Positions 60,980-64,000 of a stretch of 64,000 nt of DNA are shown one piece after another; position 1 is the first letter of the stretch, and each line of letters begins with the position of its first letter. The DNA lies in contig JANWJS010000033.1 in the NCBI GenBank assembly GCA_025451845.1, positions 1-64,000 of the forward strand, given 5' to 3'. This DNA comes from Steroidobacteraceae bacterium (GTDB taxonomy: Bacteria; Pseudomonadota; Gammaproteobacteria; Steroidobacterales; Steroidobacteraceae). The notes beneath the pieces are model-generated. The model made no database searches. It was not told the DNA's origin and saw only the letters and a program-made list of their open reading frames with translations. The translations under genes were made by a program, and so were the position numbers.

Positions 60980-62480
60980 CGGTGTGCATCATCCGCGCGC
61001 TGTCGCCCACAAAGACGGGTGACCCGCTCAGTATGTGCCGGAACTCACTCAGCGGGCGGCCGACGCGGACGCCACGGCCGGGCTCCAGCAGGAACTCCCG
61101 AATCGTCCGCTCATGCGGGCCGCTGCGCTTCTTGATCACCGACAGTGCCGTGCGGATGGAACCCGACACCTCGAAGAATCGCAGGTTCAGCACGGTATCG
61201 GCCAGGTAGCTGATGTCCAGTGGCGCGTTGCTTGCGAGTATTCCATGCAGCGTGAGGACGAAAATCGTGAGGACGCCGCACTGATTGAGATAGGTGGACA
61301 GCTCGTGCAGTTGGGTGATGAGGTAACGCTCTCCCGGCATCGCGTTCAAATAGCCGTTCAGGGTGTCGATGACGATCAGTTTGCTGCCGCTATTCACGCC
61401 TCGAGTCACCCGATCGGCGAACTCTCCGGGCGAGATCTCCGCAGGGTCGATCTGCTGCAACGTAATCAGTCCCTCGCGCACAAAGCGGGCGAGCTCCAGC
61501 CCGAGCTGGTCAGCACGATGAAGGATGATCCCGACCGTCTCATCGAAGCAGAAAAGATGGCTTCGCTCACCGCACCGGGCACGCTGCGTGGCGTATTGCA
61601 GTGCCAGAGTCGACTTACCGGTACCCGCCTGCCCTTGAATGAGCGTCGTGCTGCCGGCGTCGAGGCCGCCGCCCAGCAGGGTGTCCAACTCCCCCGATCC
61701 GCTCGGCACCGGCTCGCGGCGGAAGTTGGTGCGATGGTCCGCGGCCGTCAGGCGGGGAAAGACCCGCAGCCCGCCGGTCTCGATGATGTAGTCGTGATAG
61801 CCTTCCCGAAACTGCAGGCCCCGCACCTTCATGATCCGCAGACGGCGGCGCGACCTCCCGTACTCGGGCGAGAGCTGTTCCATTTCGACCACGCCGTGCG
61901 CAATGCTCAAGACGTGCGGATCGGGGCCGATGCGGTTCGAATCCATCTTGTCGTCCAGCAACAGCACGGTCGCGCCCAGGAGCGTGAGCTCCTGCTTGAG
62001 ACTCAGAAGCTGCCTGCGATAGCGCAGCGGGGTCTCGGCCAGCAGACGGAACTCGGACAAGGAGTCGAACACCACGCGCGCGGGATTGTGCTTGCGAACT
62101 TCCGCCAGGATCAGGCCGGCGATCCTGTTGAGCTCGAGCTCCGATGAGTGAAAGACGGTCGTCTGGGATTCCGGCCGAAGCATCGAGTCGATGGCGGACA
62201 GCTCGAGGAGCGGGATCTGCTCGAGCGACCAGCCGTGGGAAACCGCGACCTTCTCCAGCTCCGCTCTGGTTTCGGAAAGCGTGATGTAAAAGGCCGGTTC
62301 GCCGCAACGCAGCCCTTCGCGCAGGAACTGCAGCGCAAACGTCGTTTTGCCGGAACCCGGGTCGCCCTGGACGAGGTAGAAGCAGTTCCGCGGCAATCCA
62401 CCGCCGATGAGAGTGTCGAAGCCGTCGATTCCCGTGCGGCACAACTCGGCGCCGGCCGGGGGAAACTGAGCGCTGGTCAT
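60969..62480 (-). CDS. KaiC-like RecA-fold ATPase with two KaiC domains
   Basis: 503 aa, the size of cyanobacterial KaiC. CI domain P-loop GDPGSGKTT at 39-47 and CII P-loop GQAGTGKST at 283-291, with C-terminal VIKKRSGPHERTIREFLLEPGRGVRVG matching KaiC's end. The KaiC phosphorylation pair Ser-Thr aligns to Ser 424-Tyr 425 (LDISYLADT); the catalytic EE pairs read SE (69-70) and DE (313-314). So autophosphorylation, if any, differs from the clock protein. ATG 62480 is used; a TTG 25 codons upstream is the alternative. No kaiA or kaiB is visible; the downstream gene is the hybrid kinase. Confidence 0.9.
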   Translation of the reverse strand: MTSAQFPPAGAELCRTGIDGFDTLIGGGLPRNCFYLVQGDPGSGKTTFALQFLREGLRCGEPAFYITLSETRAELEKVAVSHGWSLEQIPLLELSAIDSMLRPESQTTVFHSSELELNRIAGLILAEVRKHNPARVVFDSLSEFRLLAETPLRYRRQLLSLKQELTLLGATVLLLDDKMDSNRIGPDPHVLSIAHGVVEMEQLSPEYGRSRRRLRIMKVRGLQFREGYHDYIIETGGLRVFPRLTAADHRTNFRREPVPSGSGELDTLLGGGLDAGSTTLIQGQAGTGKSTLALQYATQRARCGERSHLFCFDETVGIILHRADQLGLELARFVREGLITLQQIDPAEISPGEFADRVTRGVNSGSKLIVIDTLNGYLNAMPGERYLITQLHELSTYLNQCGVLTIFVLTLHGILASNAPLDISYLADTVLNLRFFEVSGSIRTALSVIKKRSGPHERTIREFLLEPGRGVRVGRPLSEFRHILSGSPVFVGDSARMMHTDDP

Positions 62481-62578
62481 GCGGAACGTCGTCGCGGTTA
62501 ACTGGTAAGTCGGATGACAGCTACTGAGTTTCGGTGAGAGATTCCCTACACTCAAGCCGCTTCATAAGCTTGGCCATA

Positions 62579-64000
62579 TCACCCCCGTGGGCTCCATCCC
62601 TGTATCGCCAGGCGCGCACGCGCAAGCGTCTGGCGAAGTGCCTCTGGGAGATCGGCCTCCTGCATCGCCCTGTCAATGGCTTCCAGTGCTGCGTGCCCAC
62701 CTTTCAAGACGAATGGATCACCCAGTCCGCAAAGCTCCACCAGGCCCATCGCCCCGAGCATCGCCAAGTCCGGCTCCTCCGTGATCCATTCGACGAACTG
62801 CTTCTGCCAGAATGATGCCGCCGAGGATTTCGCCAACAGGCGCACCGCTTCCAGGACTCGAGCCGGCGACAGCACCGAGTCGGTTGCGGCGAAATCGGCG
62901 GACGGTACCCCTTCCTGCCGCATCCAGGACTTGAGGGTGTACGGTACGGCAACTGCAAAGATGGCCAAAACGTGGGCCAAGGGCCGAGTGTGCGGCCCCT
63001 GGTCCCAGCAGAGCGAGCTTCCGCAGGTACGCAGCAGTCTCAAAAGCTCGCCCGAGGCCGCCCGCGCCGGGCCTGCGTCCTCGTCTGCGGGCGCTGTCAG
63101 CAGGTGGTCACCCCAACGTGCGAACGCGTCGAGCGTCAACTCCCAAAGGCGCGCGTCTGTTGAATGCCGAGGCAGCGAGGCACATACGGCCGCCAGTCCA
63201 GGGCCCAGCGCCGAGCAGGGGGCGCTCAACAGTGCCTGGGCGGAGAGGTGAACGATCTGCGCATCGTCGAGCTCCAAGCCTTTCGACACCATGGCGCGCT
63301 CCACGGGATCCAGCTCCCCGGTCGCGCACAGCGCGCCCAGTTCCATCTCGAACAGACGCGTCCCCGGCAGGGATCTCTGAATCGTCTCATGCCAGCGCTG
63401 GATATTCTGTTCGCGAAGCTCCGACAGGAGTGTTGGGAGGATCGCGCCGAGGGGGCCATCCGCCACCTCTTGGTTGATGAGCGACCACGCCTCGTCAGGA
63501 TGACGTCCGATGAATTCCTTCAAATACACTCCGACCCGCGGCTGCAGCGGCTGTCCGGGCAGCTCGCTGACTGCGGACACAAACAGCGCCGACCAGGCCG
63601 ATGAGTCGTGGCAAAGGAGGTCGAGCCGATCGAACAGCTCCTTGGCGAGGTCACCGGCGCGCGCGGCCGACGGCTCCATGACAGGGAGCAGATGCTCGCG
63701 CCGCCGGTGGGGCTCGATGGATTCATCCAACGGGACCGGGAAGATGGGCAGCGCGGTAGCATGCAGCGCCTTCCAGAACGAGTAGGTCGCTGCCTCAGGC
63801 AGCGCCTCGAGAATCCGGCTGCCGCCACGGCGAATGAAGAGCTCGGCGCCGTCCGTCCACCACTGCCATCCCTGCTGTTCGACTGCAGCTCGTACCGGCA
63901 GATGAGCCGTTTCCGCACCGAGCTTGCCGAAGGTGGCCACCAGAAGATCCAGCTCCCGCTCGAGCTGTGGCTCCCACCGCCGTACCGCCTCACCGGTGAG
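62579..64000 (-). CDS. Unidentified large protein, N-terminus beyond window end
   Basis: 473 residues present. The track starts it at GTG 63940, but the frame stays open to 64000 (TGEAVRRWEPQLERELDLLVATFGKLG), so the true start is outside. Predominantly helical, Leu/Ala-rich and with helix-turn-helix spacing reminiscent of HEAT or TPR-like repeats (ERAMVSKGLELDDAQIVHLSAQALLSAP; LWELTLDAFARWGDHLLTAP; SFWQKQFVEWITEEPDLAMLGAMGLVELCGLGD). No catalytic motif is visible. Sequence WWTDGAELFIRRGGSRILEALPEAATYSFW near the start is distinctive. It ends 98 bp before the KaiC-like gene on the same strand. Function not assigned. Confidence 0.7.
   Translation of the reverse strand, partial: LTGEAVRRWEPQLERELDLLVATFGKLGAETAHLPVRAAVEQQGWQWWTDGAELFIRRGGSRILEALPEAATYSFWKALHATALPIFPVPLDESIEPHRRREHLLPVMEPSAARAGDLAKELFDRLDLLCHDSSAWSALFVSAVSELPGQPLQPRVGVYLKEFIGRHPDEAWSLINQEVADGPLGAILPTLLSELREQNIQRWHETIQRSLPGTRLFEMELGALCATGELDPVERAMVSKGLELDDAQIVHLSAQALLSAPCSALGPGLAAVCASLPRHSTDARLWELTLDAFARWGDHLLTAPADEDAGPARAASGELLRLLRTCGSSLCWDQGPHTRPLAHVLAIFAVAVPYTLKSWMRQEGVPSADFAATDSVLSPARVLEAVRLLAKSSAASFWQKQFVEWITEEPDLAMLGAMGLVELCGLGDPFVLKGGHAALEAIDRAMQEADLPEALRQTLARARLAIQGWSPRG

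Noticed and set aside
1-64000. CRISPR arrays, tRNA/rRNA genes, insertion sequences, prophage or integrase genes
   Set aside because: Looked for spaced repeats, transposase or integrase motifs and RNA-like stretches; none seen by eye.

Overview
The window is GC-rich, densely coded proteobacterial chromosome. Three TonB-dependent receptors, an OprB-type porin, Tat-dependent dehydrogenases and a MarR/NodT/HlyD/DHA2 efflux operon show a Gram-negative cell. The mix resembles soil or freshwater Gammaproteobacteria of the Xanthomonadales / Nevskiales / Steroidobacterales kind, but no rRNA or other taxonomic marker is present, so this placement is an inference. No tRNA, rRNA, CRISPR array, insertion sequence or prophage was seen.

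Region 1 (1-19.7 kb) is a catabolic island. It opens with the 3' part of a carbohydrate porin. A myo-inositol pathway follows: iolC fused to DUF2090, iolD, iolE and iolB on the plus strand; convergent iolG and an RpiR-type regulator; and a sugar-porter MFS transporter. A TonB-dependent receptor is divergent from a five-gene cassette: nucleoside-symporter-like MFS, TIM-barrel isomerase/epimerase, GMC oxidoreductase, gluconate-2-dehydrogenase subunit-3-like protein and DUF1080 protein. That set fits oxidation and cleavage of glycosides through 3-keto intermediates. The receptor and the cassette carry near-identical promoter elements (14 bp exact plus a spaced GGAA-N6-TTT). A shortened form precedes the inositol transporter, and a perfect GGAA-N6-TTCC site precedes iolC. 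The two halves may therefore be one regulon.

Region 2 (19.7-26.2 kb) holds small housekeeping and stress genes: a GFA protein with a divergent MarR regulator and two GACAG-type palindromes, a glutathione transferase, a YdeI/DUF1905 protein, an SRPBCC protein, a methyltransferase, a VOC protein and an alpha/beta hydrolase. It also holds two possible gene remnants.

Region 3 (26.2-36 kb) has a sorbosone-dehydrogenase/cytochrome c fusion, a CaiB-type CoA-transferase, a very large secreted BNR-repeat protein and a convergent TonB receptor with a structured leader.

Region 4 (36-47.5 kb) has a probably leaderless ArsR regulator with an SRPBCC partner; a complete MarR-controlled tripartite efflux operon whose outer-membrane component has an unusual N-terminal membrane extension; a small secreted protein; an AraC regulator; and a second GMC oxidoreductase complex with its Tat-exported small subunit and triheme cytochrome c.

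Region 5 (47.5-64 kb) has AsmA; DUF72; a small membrane protein homologous to the NodT extension; an ECF41-type sigma factor with a CxxC AhpD-like protein, both behind TGTCACA-N16-CGTC promoters; a LytS/LytTR pair; a TonB receptor; Lrp with an EamA exporter; a TetR/GST pair sharing two operators; and a KaiC-like ATPase that overlaps a hybrid histidine kinase. The last gene is an unidentified large protein cut by the window end.
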